DNA of 64,000 bases from BD2-11 sp965115885 (GTDB lineage Bacteria > Gemmatimonadota > Gemmatimonadetes > Longimicrobiales > Gaopeijiaceae): assembly GCA_965115885.1 (NCBI GenBank), contig OZ220479.1, forward strand, positions 2,666,001 through 2,730,000, written 5' to 3'. Every line of letters begins with the position of its first letter. Positions within the stretch are counted from its first letter, which is position 1. Positions 27,773-36,337 of the stretch are shown one piece after another. The notes below the pieces were generated by a model, which saw only the letters and a list, made by a program, of their open reading frames with translations, was not told the origin of the DNA and ran no database searches. Position numbers and translations under genes: made by a program.

Positions 27773-28481
27773 GGATGCTGAAATAGCTTCGGCTTGTGGT
27801 GAAGAACCGTGACAAGCGATCGTTTTTCCTTGGAAGAAGCTCTTCCCGTGCCGCGGCTTCCATCACCGAAGGATCGCCGACCTCCGACGCCCAGTTGTCG
27901 CTCAACGCGTTCCAGCGATTCTCTCGCGCTCGACGTAATCGCTCGGCGTTCAATCCGAGCATTTCGATCGTTCTTTCGATCTTGCCGGCGGGGATCCCGC
28001 AACTGTCGCACGCGTCGGCTTCGGCTTCGATTCGCCCGTCGAAATTCACCCGCGTCAGCGATGGCAGATCGGGCAACGTCCTTGGATCGACGAAATCCGC
28101 GTCCATCCGATCACCCTTGGCTTCGCCGCAACTGCGATTGCGCCTGACCGGATCGAGCCGTCGCGTCCGGTCGTCGGTCGGCAGGGTGCCCCCCTTGCAA
28201 CAGGCGACCATGTTTCCATGATCGAGCGCATACGCCGCACCGATGCCGGGACCGCTCTGAGGAATCACATGCTCGACTTGCCGATCCCGTTCTTGGATGT
28301 CGATCTCGCAATACCCGCAAAGCCCCTGTTGCAGGTCCACCAGACGCTCGACGAGCTGCCGGTACGACACCCCGCCTGCACGACTGCGAAACCCCGCCCA
28401 ATTCCGAATGTCGTCGAGCTCTTCGGCAAGATAGGCGGCCAAGCCGGGCGTCGGATCGACGAGCCCCGCGATGCGCTTCAT
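27729..28481 (-). CDS. PtuB-like HNH endonuclease (Septu/retron-associated family)
   Basis: A 250-residue HNH nuclease of the type found with Septu systems and retron Ec78 (TIGR02646-like). The motif order is CGYCE at 55-59, VEHVIPQS at 69-76 with the catalytic His 71, GNMVACC at 89-95, and the cysteine-containing RRNRSCGEAKGD. The four cysteines form the structural zinc site expected for the family. Its ATG at 28481 overlaps the stop of the ATPase gene by 4 bases (ATGA), as expected for a PtuA-PtuB pair, and its 3' end overlaps the methylase start by 44 bases. In characterised Septu systems PtuB is the DNA- or RNA-cutting effector activated by PtuA. Here it is embedded in a helicase-methylase-ATPase locus. 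Confidence 0.85.
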   Translation of the reverse strand: MKRIAGLVDPTPGLAAYLAEELDDIRNWAGFRSRAGGVSYRQLVERLVDLQQGLCGYCEIDIQERDRQVEHVIPQSGPGIGAAYALDHGNMVACCKGGTLPTDDRTRRLDPVRRNRSCGEAKGDRMDADFVDPRTLPDLPSLTRVNFDGRIEAEADACDSCGIPAGKIERTIEMLGLNAERLRRARENRWNALSDNWASEVGDPSVMEAAAREELLPRKNDRLSRFFTTSRSYFSIHGERVLSAHPRKWI

Positions 28482-29782
28482 CCCGACTTCCCCACTTCGC
28501 GCATGACGCGCCGCCGCCTGATTTCAATGTCGGCACGGTCGAGCGCCGGTTCGCGTGGGGATAGCTTTTCCAGTCGCCACCGCAACGACCTCGCCTCCGC
28601 CGACTCTCCCTGGCCGGCACTCACCAAGGAAGTGTACTCGCTCAGGGTCTTTACGAAACGGTTGCCGGCCGGCCGCTCGTCGACGCCCATCACCGTGGAG
28701 AGAACGTCTCCGGCCTTCGCTCCGAACGTCGCGTCCGCCGCTTGCCGTGCGCAAATCCGGTCGCCCTCTCGGACCAGTTCCACGATTCGATCCGGTTGGA
28801 CGGTCGTGAGCACCTGAGGACTGTGCGTGGTGACGATGAACTGAGCGTTCGGAAACGTACGCGTCAAATCCCCGAGAATGCGCTGTTGCCAAGACGGATG
28901 CAGGTGCAACTCGATCTCGTCGATCAGACCTATCGCTTCCGATTCGAGAGGGTTCGAGCGGTGGGGATTGCCTTGCGCCATTCGCCAAGCCAAGTCGGCG
29001 GCGAGCGCAAGCACCGCTTGATAGCCACCGCTCAGCTGGTCGAGCGTCCGCACCGCGGTCTTTCCGTTCACCCGCTCGGAAACCACGAAGCGGAGCGGGC
29101 GAAGTTCGACACGCAACCCGGTAACGCCTTCGATCATCGAGGAGATCGCTGTGCGTACGGCGGAAAGCTCCCTCGATCGGTAGTCGTGGTCGCGCCGCTC
29201 CCTCTGCTCTCTCAACTCCTCGTTCTCCTTCGAGTAGAACCACTCGAACAATTCCCGGAAACTGGTTTTCGCGGAGAGCGCACCGGCCAATGCCGAATAG
29301 CGGGAAGGCGTTCCCTTCGACGGATCGCGCCGCTTCTCGAAGCCCGGAACGGTCCTCCCCGTGTCGTAGAAAGCCAGAATCGGCAGATCGACGGGGTTGC
29401 CCGAAGCTCTTGGATCGGTGCGCTCCAACCATTTCTTCAGCTCCGTCAATCGAGGGCGGGGCCGTCCCTCGCCGTCGCGTTCCTCGGACGCCTCTTTCCG
29501 CAACCGATCCAGCCCGGAAGTGCGTTCCCAGCCGACGCCGTCGGTCGTGGTCAGCGAGATCCTGGCCCCTCGACCCTCGCGCCGATCGCCTTTCAGGAAC
29601 CCGATCCCCGATACGCCGGGCAGCAACGTGGGGATCGCCCCTAGACCGACCGCGATGGCGCTCAGAACGCTCGTTTTGCCGTGGGCATTGTCGCCGTGAA
29701 GGACCGTCAGCTGCGGATCGAACCGCAACCGCAATCGCTCGATGGCCCGATAATTCTCTATTCGCACCGATTCCAGCTTCAC
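28478..29782 (-). CDS. PtuA-like RecF/AAA ATPase (Septu type)
   Basis: A 434-residue ABC/RecF-fold ATPase. It starts VKLESVRIENYRAIERL, with Walker A GDNAHGKTS at 30-38, the ABC signature LSGGY at 250-254, Walker B IGLIDEIELHLHP at 284-296 and TTHSPQ at 318-323. A C-terminal segment (ATFGAKAGDVLSTVMGV, about 351-367) resembles the PtuA tail, which carries 'FG...D.IL' type sequence. The start is GTG 29782, chosen because GTGA overlaps the TGA stop of the upstream gene and because the conserved domain begins at once; the open frame upstream is a shadow of the DUF499 gene. It overlaps the HNH gene by 4 bases. The pair resembles Septu, but no reverse transcriptase is present, so it is not a retron. 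Confidence 0.88.
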   Translation of the reverse strand: MKLESVRIENYRAIERLRLRFDPQLTVLHGDNAHGKTSVLSAIAVGLGAIPTLLPGVSGIGFLKGDRREGRGARISLTTTDGVGWERTSGLDRLRKEASEERDGEGRPRPRLTELKKWLERTDPRASGNPVDLPILAFYDTGRTVPGFEKRRDPSKGTPSRYSALAGALSAKTSFRELFEWFYSKENEELREQRERRDHDYRSRELSAVRTAISSMIEGVTGLRVELRPLRFVVSERVNGKTAVRTLDQLSGGYQAVLALAADLAWRMAQGNPHRSNPLESEAIGLIDEIELHLHPSWQQRILGDLTRTFPNAQFIVTTHSPQVLTTVQPDRIVELVREGDRICARQAADATFGAKAGDVLSTVMGVDERPAGNRFVKTLSEYTSLVSAGQGESAEARSLRWRLEKLSPREPALDRADIEIRRRRVMREVGKSG

Positions 29783-30276
29783 GAGCCACCCGCCTTCGTC
29801 CTCGGTTCCGTCAGGAGGACTCGCAACGCGGTCAACACCCGGCGCGGGTTCTTGCGGTGCATGGCCATGCCCAGCCAGTACGCCGCCTCTTCGCGGTCCA
29901 TCGCCTCGATCCCTTCCGCCACGGCGCGCATGTTCTCGCGACTGCGCATGGGCGCGAGCGTTCGGAAGAGCAGGCCCAGCACGAGCGCCACGTCTTCGGC
30001 CAGCCTGTAACCGCGCTTCGTCGCGTCCGTGCGACGCCCCAACCTGACGCCGGCCTGCGCCAATCTCCTCAGCACCCGGTGCTCCACCAGATCGAGATTG
30101 CGTCCCCGCAACCCGGCGACGCGTTGCGCGCACGTCACGTGCGGCGAAGCGGCCGCCGGCAGTTGCCAGACCTCGTAGGCGGAATCCACCGACCCGTGAC
30201 GTCGTACCCGCAACTCGTAGCACGGAGAGGACGCGGGCGCCTCGGCCCGCGAAAGTCGCTCCAGCCGCGCTGTCAT
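29779..30276 (-). CDS. Small protein of the defence cluster, unknown function
   Basis: A 165-residue soluble protein of no family I can name with confidence. Visible features: an Arg-rich body, the stretch YELRVRRHGSVDSAYEVWQL near residues 20-39, VAGLRGRNLDLVEHRVLRRL near 53-72, and a helical second half (AEDVALVLGLLFRTLAPM, then EAAYWLGMAMHRKNPRRVLTALR). There are no catalytic motifs and no membrane segment. Its ATG directly follows the TAG stop of the DUF499 gene, and its TGA stop overlaps the GTG of the ATPase gene, so it is locked between two essential-looking partners. This position suggests an adaptor or DUF499 partner; that is inference. Confidence 0.8.
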   Translation of the reverse strand: MTARLERLSRAEAPASSPCYELRVRRHGSVDSAYEVWQLPAAASPHVTCAQRVAGLRGRNLDLVEHRVLRRLAQAGVRLGRRTDATKRGYRLAEDVALVLGLLFRTLAPMRSRENMRAVAEGIEAMDREEAAYWLGMAMHRKNPRRVLTALRVLLTEPRTKAGGS

Positions 30277-33200
30277 CTACTTCTTCCCCTTCGCCGTGGC
30301 CGAAACGTGCTCCGCGCCGCTCGCAAACCGGCCGAGTCGCTCGGTCAACTTCTCCGCAACGTCGCCCTTCATCGGCAACCCGTCCTCGAAGGTCAGCTCG
30401 AACGTCGCGTCGAGGTTCGACGAACTGGCGTCCCGGAGTTGCGGCTCTAGGAACTCCCGAACCGGTTGCGCGTCCGCCACCGGTCCGCGGAACTCGAGTT
30501 CGAACGTGCCTCCGTCGCGGGTTTCGTAACCCCCGGTCAGGGCGACGATCCGCTCCGCTCCGGAGACCGCGCCGACCGCGCCGAGAAGCCGGAACGCGTC
30601 CCCGCCCTCGAACATGTGGACGGTCAACTCCGCGACGGCCTCCACATCCTTCGCGCGCGCCCGCTCCCAGAGCCGCGCGAGCGCCTGCCGGAGGGTTCCC
30701 TCGGCGGTGAACGCGTCCGGTTCCAGATCGCCAGGACCGGGATCGACGGGTGGAGCTCGGTCCACACCTCCCCCGCCTCCCGGCTTCGGCTTGGGACGCT
30801 CCTTCTCCGATGCCGCAGCCGAAGGTTTCCGGGGCCAAATCCTCGCGCTCTTCGCGTAGGCCATCGTGAAGAGCACGGACCGCTCGTCGATCTCGATCAC
30901 GGCCGGCGGTTCGCCCGGCCCGCACAGCAAATCTCCGCGTCGATACACGTACTCGCCCTGCTCGATGCCTCGCTCCACGCCGCGCACGAAGACGTCGTCG
31001 CCCACCAGGATCGGCAGGGCGGGGTCGCGGCGAAACTCGTTCCGCAACGACAACACCGACAGCTTTCCCTTCTTGAGCGGCGTCCGGTCGCGCACGTAGG
31101 CGGGCGAATCCGGCTCGTCCTCGGACGAGCGCAGCTTGTTCAGGTCGCGCAACGCGCGCACGATGTGCCTCTGCCCCGCGCCGGGCCGGTCGGAGGCCGA
31201 GTGAATGTCGATCGCCGTGTGCGCCAAGTCGACATCGCTCCTGCCGACGCGGTTGCGGGACGGGTAGAACACGTGCCGGTAGCATTGTTGCACGGCGAGC
31301 GCGAGTTCCTGCTCCGAGCGCGCCTCCCACTCCCGCACCTGAGCCCGTTGGTGGTCCGCAAGCTCGGCCAGCCGTTCCGGCTTCTTCATCTCCCGCAACG
31401 CCAGCCGACGATAGGCCCTGCGGTGCATGTCCCGCCTGCGCGCCTCGTCGGCGGCCACGAAGACGAGGTGGTTGCGAAGCATGCGCAACGCGGATCCCTC
31501 CGATCCCTTTCTCTCGTAGATGCGCTTGATCAACTCCGGCACGTCCTCGACCGACGCGCCCACGGTCAGGGCCTCGTACCCGAGGACGACCAGCTTCGGA
31601 CGACCGCCCCCGACATCGTCGGCCACGTCGAACGGACCGCCCGGAAACACCACCGCGTCCAGCGTCTTGCCGCTGAATATCCCGCGGATGCGGTCGTTCA
31701 GCTCCGCCCGCGCTTCCTCGGCGTCGACGTGCTCCTCGGTCCGCCGAACGATCTGGCTCAGGTTGGCCTCGGCCAGAAAGCGCATCGGCGCCCCGGGACG
31801 GTCGTCGAGATAGGCGGACTCGGCGACGAACTTCTTGCGCGCCTCCTCGACGAAGCTGACGTCCGTCGCAGGACCCAGCACCGAGTACCGCAACCGCTCC
31901 TTGGACACCCCTTTCAGAGGGTCGTTGAACGCCAGCGTGTGCATGAAGATCGTGCGGGCGACATAGGCGGCGTAGGGCGGCAACCCTCCGTGGTGCGCGG
32001 CATCGATCTCCTGGGCCAGCGCCGTTCCGGCCGGCCCCGCGGACACGTCGTTGGAAATGGCCGGCGCGAACGCCGACTGCGCGAGACGCGTCACGATCTC
32101 CTGCCGGACGGGCTCGTGGCCCGGATCGATATGGTGCAGGTGGATGGCCGTCGCGTCGGCAGGCCTCTCCGTCCAGAGATGGGCCACCGTGCGCGCCAGT
32201 AGCCGCAGCATGCCCCGCACCCGCTGGAAATTGCCGAGCGTCGCCGTCTTCGCCGTCAGGGTCTCCAGAATCTCGGGGTGCAGGGGATAGCTCGCACGGA
32301 ACGCCGCGCCGACCTCCGCCCGGGCGGCGGCCTTCGGCAAGGCGTCCGCGTGTGCGCTCCACCGCTCCCGGTAGGCGTCCGCAACCGCATTCGCCGCCTC
32401 TTCGTCGATGAACTCGAACAGACGACGGCGAAGCACCTGGATCGTCTCGTCCTCCTCGGTGGGGTTGAGCAACGTCGCCTTGCGCGCCGACACGCTCTCC
32501 GCCTCCGCCATCCGGTCCGCGATGAACTGGTTCTCGTCGCCGTATGCGTCGCCCGCCCGTCCGTCCTTGCCGATCGCCAGCGTGTAGACGAGCACCGCGT
32601 TCGGCGCGCTCTCCACGGCCTTGAACAGCGAGGTCAGGAAGGCCGTCAGCTGGTCTCGGGCATGCCCGAGCTGGCCGACCTTGCGCAGGTACACCGACAG
32701 CTCGTCGAGCAGGATCAGCGCCGGTTCGCCGCCGAACAGCTCGCGCAACGTCTCGGCGCCCGGAGCGACCTGCTTCTCGTCGCTCGCCCGCACCCGCTCG
32801 TACCCTTTCCCGCCCGCCAGCGCCGATGCGATCTCGCCCCACGGGGTGAAGGCCAGATGCCCTTCGCCCATCCGGCGGCCGTTGGCCGGATCCGCGTTCT
32901 CCCCGTCGAAGGCCGCGACGCGCACAGGGCCCCGAGGCAGGAGTGCGGGATCGACGAACTCGGAGATCTCCGGCAGATCAGCGCCGCTGCGCGCGGCGTG
33001 GCACAGCGCGATCAGGCCGTGCGACTTGCCTCCGCCGTAGGACGTATCGAGGCGGAAAATCGCCGCAGCTTCTCCGCCCGCACCGCTCAGCCGGCCGCAG
33101 ACGTTCCTTAGGAGGTTCTTCAGGCCTCTCGTCGGATAGGTGTTGGCGAAGAAGCGAGCCGGGTCCACGTAGTCGTCCGCTCCCTCGCCGACGATCACCT

Positions 33201-33294
33201 GGGCCAGATCCGCCGCGAAATCCGCCTCCGTCACAGCGCCCGCCAAAACGTCGGCGCGCGGTCGGCAGGACTCGAAAATCGTCGGCATCGTCAT
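30277..33294 (-). CDS. DUF499 family ATPase (Hma-like defence locus)
   Basis: A 1005-residue AAA-type ATPase of the DUF499 family found in anti-phage loci. The P-loop is LDTSYGGGKSHGL (GGGKS at 87-91) and Walker B is LILLDELSVYLRK (LILLDE at 193-198). Arg-finger-like and DNA-binding parts are not resolved by eye. Residues about 750-900 are variable and include a Gly/Pro linker. The start is taken as ATG 33294 (MTMPTIFESC) with AGGGGAAG about 10 bases upstream; the in-frame ATG at 33345 has no such site. It heads the cluster. A 220-base fragment of this gene is duplicated in decayed form at 33970-34190. In related loci the DUF499 protein is thought to drive sensing or translocation; no function is proven here. 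Confidence 0.9.
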   Translation of the reverse strand: MTMPTIFESCRPRADVLAGAVTEADFAADLAQVIVGEGADDYVDPARFFANTYPTRGLKNLLRNVCGRLSGAGGEAAAIFRLDTSYGGGKSHGLIALCHAARSGADLPEISEFVDPALLPRGPVRVAAFDGENADPANGRRMGEGHLAFTPWGEIASALAGGKGYERVRASDEKQVAPGAETLRELFGGEPALILLDELSVYLRKVGQLGHARDQLTAFLTSLFKAVESAPNAVLVYTLAIGKDGRAGDAYGDENQFIADRMAEAESVSARKATLLNPTEEDETIQVLRRRLFEFIDEEAANAVADAYRERWSAHADALPKAAARAEVGAAFRASYPLHPEILETLTAKTATLGNFQRVRGMLRLLARTVAHLWTERPADATAIHLHHIDPGHEPVRQEIVTRLAQSAFAPAISNDVSAGPAGTALAQEIDAAHHGGLPPYAAYVARTIFMHTLAFNDPLKGVSKERLRYSVLGPATDVSFVEEARKKFVAESAYLDDRPGAPMRFLAEANLSQIVRRTEEHVDAEEARAELNDRIRGIFSGKTLDAVVFPGGPFDVADDVGGGRPKLVVLGYEALTVGASVEDVPELIKRIYERKGSEGSALRMLRNHLVFVAADEARRRDMHRRAYRRLALREMKKPERLAELADHQRAQVREWEARSEQELALAVQQCYRHVFYPSRNRVGRSDVDLAHTAIDIHSASDRPGAGQRHIVRALRDLNKLRSSEDEPDSPAYVRDRTPLKKGKLSVLSLRNEFRRDPALPILVGDDVFVRGVERGIEQGEYVYRRGDLLCGPGEPPAVIEIDERSVLFTMAYAKSARIWPRKPSAAASEKERPKPKPGGGGGVDRAPPVDPGPGDLEPDAFTAEGTLRQALARLWERARAKDVEAVAELTVHMFEGGDAFRLLGAVGAVSGAERIVALTGGYETRDGGTFELEFRGPVADAQPVREFLEPQLRDASSSNLDATFELTFEDGLPMKGDVAEKLTERLGRFASGAEHVSATAKGKK

Positions 33295-33314
33295 TGTTTG
33301 CAAGCTTCCCCTGT

Positions 33315-33345
33315 TATGTAGGTTTTTTATGTTATCTAGAGTCAA
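33315..33345 (-). promoter_or_regulatory. Candidate promoter of the defence cluster
   Basis: On the minus strand TTGACT (33340-33345) is followed after 19 bases by TACATA (33315-33320) in an A/T-rich patch, with the ribosome binding site and ATG of the DUF499 gene just downstream. The spacing is longer than the ideal 17, so the call is tentative. It overlaps the 3' end of the broken Sel1 gene. Confidence 0.35.
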
Positions 33346-33818
33346 TGTAGCTTAGAAGCTCAAGGCTCATCTCTTGGGCACGGGGTGGCGTACATGACAC
33401 CGAAGCTGTATTGGGCAAAAGCATCGCCCTGTTCGGCGGCAGCTCGGACCTGTTCTCGGATGTGAAGCTCAGGAAGGGATAAACATGTATATAGGCCAAA
33501 TCGGATCCGCGTCTCGAGAATCCACGAGGTACCGGGGTCGCAGAGGGCATTCACGACATCCAATATAGACTGGGCAAGGGCGTCGCCTTGCTCAGCCGCA
33601 GCCTGAAACCAACGGATCGCCTCGACATCGTCCTCCGGCACTCCTTCGCCGTTGGCATACACGACACCGAGGCTGTACTGGGCAAAAGCATCCCCCCGTT
33701 CGGCGGCGGTCTGGATGGAGTCGTTCCGGGAAGGGACACCGCCCTGCTCGAGAGCGTCCTGGCAACCAGAAAATGCCGCCAGCGAAAACACCGCCAGCTT
33801 ACGCCAGCGTTTCGGCAT
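33332..33818 (-). pseudogene. Decayed Sel1-repeat lipoprotein (short paralogue)
   Basis: The frame from ATG 33818 encodes MPKRWRKLA then a lipobox-like AFSGC and two to three Sel1 units (AAERGDAFAQYSLGVVYANGEGVPEDDVEAIRW). The middle is scrambled, and the frame runs out at 33360. The ending expected from the intact paralogue (AQELSLELLS) is found in another frame as AQEMSLELLSYID, ending at 33332, so there is a frameshift near 33390. Compared with the intact gene at 36338-37495 it has lost about six repeats. The two copies also share upstream sequence. Most likely a duplicated and decaying copy. Confidence 0.75.
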
Positions 33819-33960
33819 GACCCAAATCCAGGGAGCTAGGGTGAACATCGTGCTCCGGCCAGCTTCATGATGAACGCAGCCAAAGCCTTAATTAATCCTA
33901 ATCCTAAATTTCTCGACTTTAATCTTGCGGCGCAATCGCCTTTCCGGCAACCCCCGAAAG
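33819..33960 (-). repeat. Sel1 upstream repeat, copy A
   Basis: The sequence upstream of the broken Sel1 gene resembles that upstream of the intact one at 37496-37655. Shared blocks include GGGAGC-AG-GT-AACATCG, CCAGCTTCA, and on the plus strand ATCTTGC followed by CGCAATC and CCTTTCCGGCAACC. It probably represents the promoter/leader carried along in a gene duplication. Confidence 0.6.
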
Positions 33961-33969
33961 CCATCTTTA

Positions 33970-34190
33970 GCCCTCCACCGCGCCCGGTAGGCGTCCGCAG
34001 CCGCATTCGCCGCCTCCTCGTCGACGAACTCGAACAGACGACGGCGAAGCACCTAGATCGTCTCATCCTCCTCGGCGGGGTTGAGCAACGTCGCCTTGTG
34101 CGCCAACACGCTCTCTGCCTCCGCCATCCGGTCCACTGCAATTGGTTCTCGTCGCCATATGCACGGTCGTCCGCCCGTCCCTCGCCGATG
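33970..34190 (-). pseudogene. Fragment duplicated from the DUF499 ATPase gene
   Basis: About 220 bases match the DUF499 gene near 32355-32580 at roughly 85-90% identity by eye. Shared runs include the segments for ADAYRERW, LRRRLFEFIDEEAAN, EEDETIQ and ATLLNP. An in-frame TAG replaces a Gln codon (IQVLRRR reads I-stop-VLRRR), and an indel sits near 34135. It is too short to be functional. It shows that another copy of a DUF499 gene, or a tandem duplication, once lay here. Confidence 0.85.
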
Positions 34191-34389
34191 GGGCCAGACG
34201 AAGCTCGACGGACTCCACTCGGTGCATTTTTTGCGCTCGTTTGCGCACAATCCGCGCAATGGCCGCGCCCGGACCGACGAAACGCACCTGAAATGCGCGG
34301 AAAATGCGCAAATCGCAATCTGCGCGCATTTCGACGGAGAGAATTGCGCGCATCTCGTGAATCGTCGCGTTTCCCTCGGCGCGGCGCGA

Positions 34390-36059
34390 CGGACGTTCGG
34401 ACACGATCACCTCTGCCGCGCCCGGAAACCTCGACCACGCCCGCCTCTTGCAACTGACCGACCAGCCTGCGGACCCGATGGCGGTCCAACCCGGTCATCC
34501 TTCGGGCGTCGGAGAGCTCGGGGTCTTCGCTCTGGGCTCGCTCTCGGAGCACCCCGACGACCTTCGCCTTCAGACGCCCCCAGTCGGCGCCCGGGTCCCG
34601 CACCGCCGCGAGCGGTCCGGCGAGCCGTGTGCGCACCTTCGGGGTCAGCCCCCAGCGGACATCGGAGCGCTGTTGATCGATCCGTTCGATGTAGCCGAGT
34701 TCGATGTCCATTTCGTTCAAGAGGACGCGGACTTCGCTCTCCTGGCGCTGACAGAGGACAGACGCCTCCTCCACGCCGATCCGGTCGGCGCCAAGCAACC
34801 GGTGCAACACCAGGAGGCGGTCGGTGTTCAGTTCGACGCCCCGGTCGCTCTCGTCGGCGACGAAGTCCCGAAGCAACGGCGACACATTGCACGCCCGGAG
34901 CGTCAGCCGCACGGCCTGGCCGATGTCCTCGACGACGGGCGGCGACTTGCCTTCGACCAAGAGGGACCGGAAAATGCGGTCCATCCCGAGGTTCGTGCGG
35001 TTCACGAGGCGAACCATGGCGTCCACGAGGACGGCGTTTCGGGTGGCGGGCGCATGGGTGTGCAGGATGTTCTCCGCTGTGACGCCGCCGACGAAGCCGC
35101 CCGGGACTCGTGATCTCGACGCGGTCGTCGTAGACGCGCACCATTCTGGGGCTCGGAATCCGAAAATCGCTGTGGCACAGCGCGTTGAGCAGAGAATTCG
35201 CGAAGCGCGACCTCGGGATAGAGGTGTGGTGCTCGTGATGGAACAGTCTCCGGCGCACCGTCTCGCTCGGATTGTGCGCCATAACCCGGTCGAAGATGCG
35301 GGACAGCACCACCGAAATGGAGTCCGCCCCATCGGCGTGATCGCGATAGTCCGTGCTCGACGCCATGCGAATGCAGGTCCAGATGGACCCGGGACGTGTC
35401 GGCGGATGATCGTCGACGAGCCCGAGAGCAACAAGGCGGCCTTCGTCGGCATCCCGTCTCGGACAACGCCCAGAGCCCCCAGCAAGTCGTGGTCGGAAAG
35501 CTCGAGCAAGTCCCCCGGCGCCCGCTCCCGCTCCGCCGTCGAGCGAAGTGCCTCCATGGCCGCAGCCGAAAACGCGTCCGACAAGGGGGCATCAACCGTC
35601 TCCGCCGTGAAATCCGCGTCCACGGACGCCTCGATCACCTGTCTTCGGATCAATCCGGTGAGCGGTTTGCAGTCCTTGCCCACGCGCACCGTGCCCCGAC
35701 CCGCCGTGTCCGTGTACGGACGGATGCCGGGATGGATGTGCATCAGGATCAGTCGCCCGGTTCCCTCAGGAACGGCGACTTCCTCAAAGACGGGAGTCAG
35801 CTTGGGATCGGTGCCGTCGTACAACTTGGCTGCGGAGTCGGTCGACCGAAGCGGCGTGCGGGACCCCGGCGATGGCGCGGTCGCGCCTAAGAGTCTTGTC
35901 GCGAACGCCGAAGACGACCGTGCCGCCCCCTCCGTTGGCCATGCAAACCGCCGAGCGCACCGCTTCCCGAGCGTTCTCGGCGGCCCATTCCTTGAAATCG
36001 AGGTCTTGGCCCTCGATCTCGCCGAGAAGCTGTTCAATCTCGCGGCGAGACCTGGGCAT
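34390..36059 (-). pseudogene. Frameshifted AlbA_2-type ATP-binding / transcriptional regulator-like gene
   Basis: Pieces in different frames join into one protein of about 550 residues of the AlbA_2 (Schlafen-like, formerly AAA_4/RecG-like) family. Frame 1 has MPRSRREIEQLLG, DLDFKEWA and GGGGTVVFGVRDK. Frame 2 has AAKLYDGTDPKLTP and LILMHIHPGIRPY. Frame 3 has SRSRFANSLLNALCHSDFRIPSP-type text around 35200. Frame 2 resumes at GGFVGGVTAENILH and runs through a winged-helix-like C-terminus. Shifts fall near 35834, 35390 and 35105, each at a short C/G run and each consistent with one extra base. All lie in the low-quality-looking zone 33.3-36.3 kb, so decay is more likely than three sequencing errors, but the latter is possible. 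It follows a transposase remnant. Confidence 0.75.
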
Positions 36060-36065
36060 GGTCGG

Positions 36066-36249
36066 CGGCCATTGTCCGCGAGTCTTCGAATAGAAGTCGA
36101 CGCAAGCTCGTTCCGCGAACTCGTCGAATCCGTTCGCGTCGAGTAGTTTGTTCAGTGCCCGATAGAACGGGGCTGCCCAACGACCGAATCCGGTTCGACG
36201 CGACGAACATCTCCATCTGCGGCTCCTTCTGCCGCTTGCCGATCGCCAT
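36066..36249 (-). mobile_element. Transposase 5' remnant (IS1182/IS5-like DDE type)
   Basis: The first 60 codons of a transposase with the familiar head seen in this family: MAIGKRQKEPQMEMFVASNR, then, after a one-base shift near 36175, APFYRALNKLLDANGFDEF and ERACVDFYSKTRGQWPP. The catalytic DDE part is absent; the remnant runs straight into the AlbA_2-type pseudogene. No terminal inverted repeats were recognised. It indicates past IS insertion and deletion in this part of the island. Confidence 0.65.
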
Positions 36250-36337
36250 CTATGCACTCCATGACTGAGGTCTTCGTAGAACCTGTAATCTAATCAAACC
36301 ATGCGGTCAGTGCGACAGCGACTTTATCCACGGGCTA

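Noticed and set aside
27729..29782. ATPase/HNH pair considered as a retron of the Ec78 type
   Set aside because: No reverse transcriptase gene and no msr/msd-like inverted repeat structure were seen in the cluster or its flanks.
28478..32842. A 1454-codon frame joining the PtuA-like ATPase to the DUF499 region
   Set aside because: Only the last 434 codons encode a protein family; the rest is Arg/Gly-rich shadow of the DUF499 gene and the 165-residue gene.
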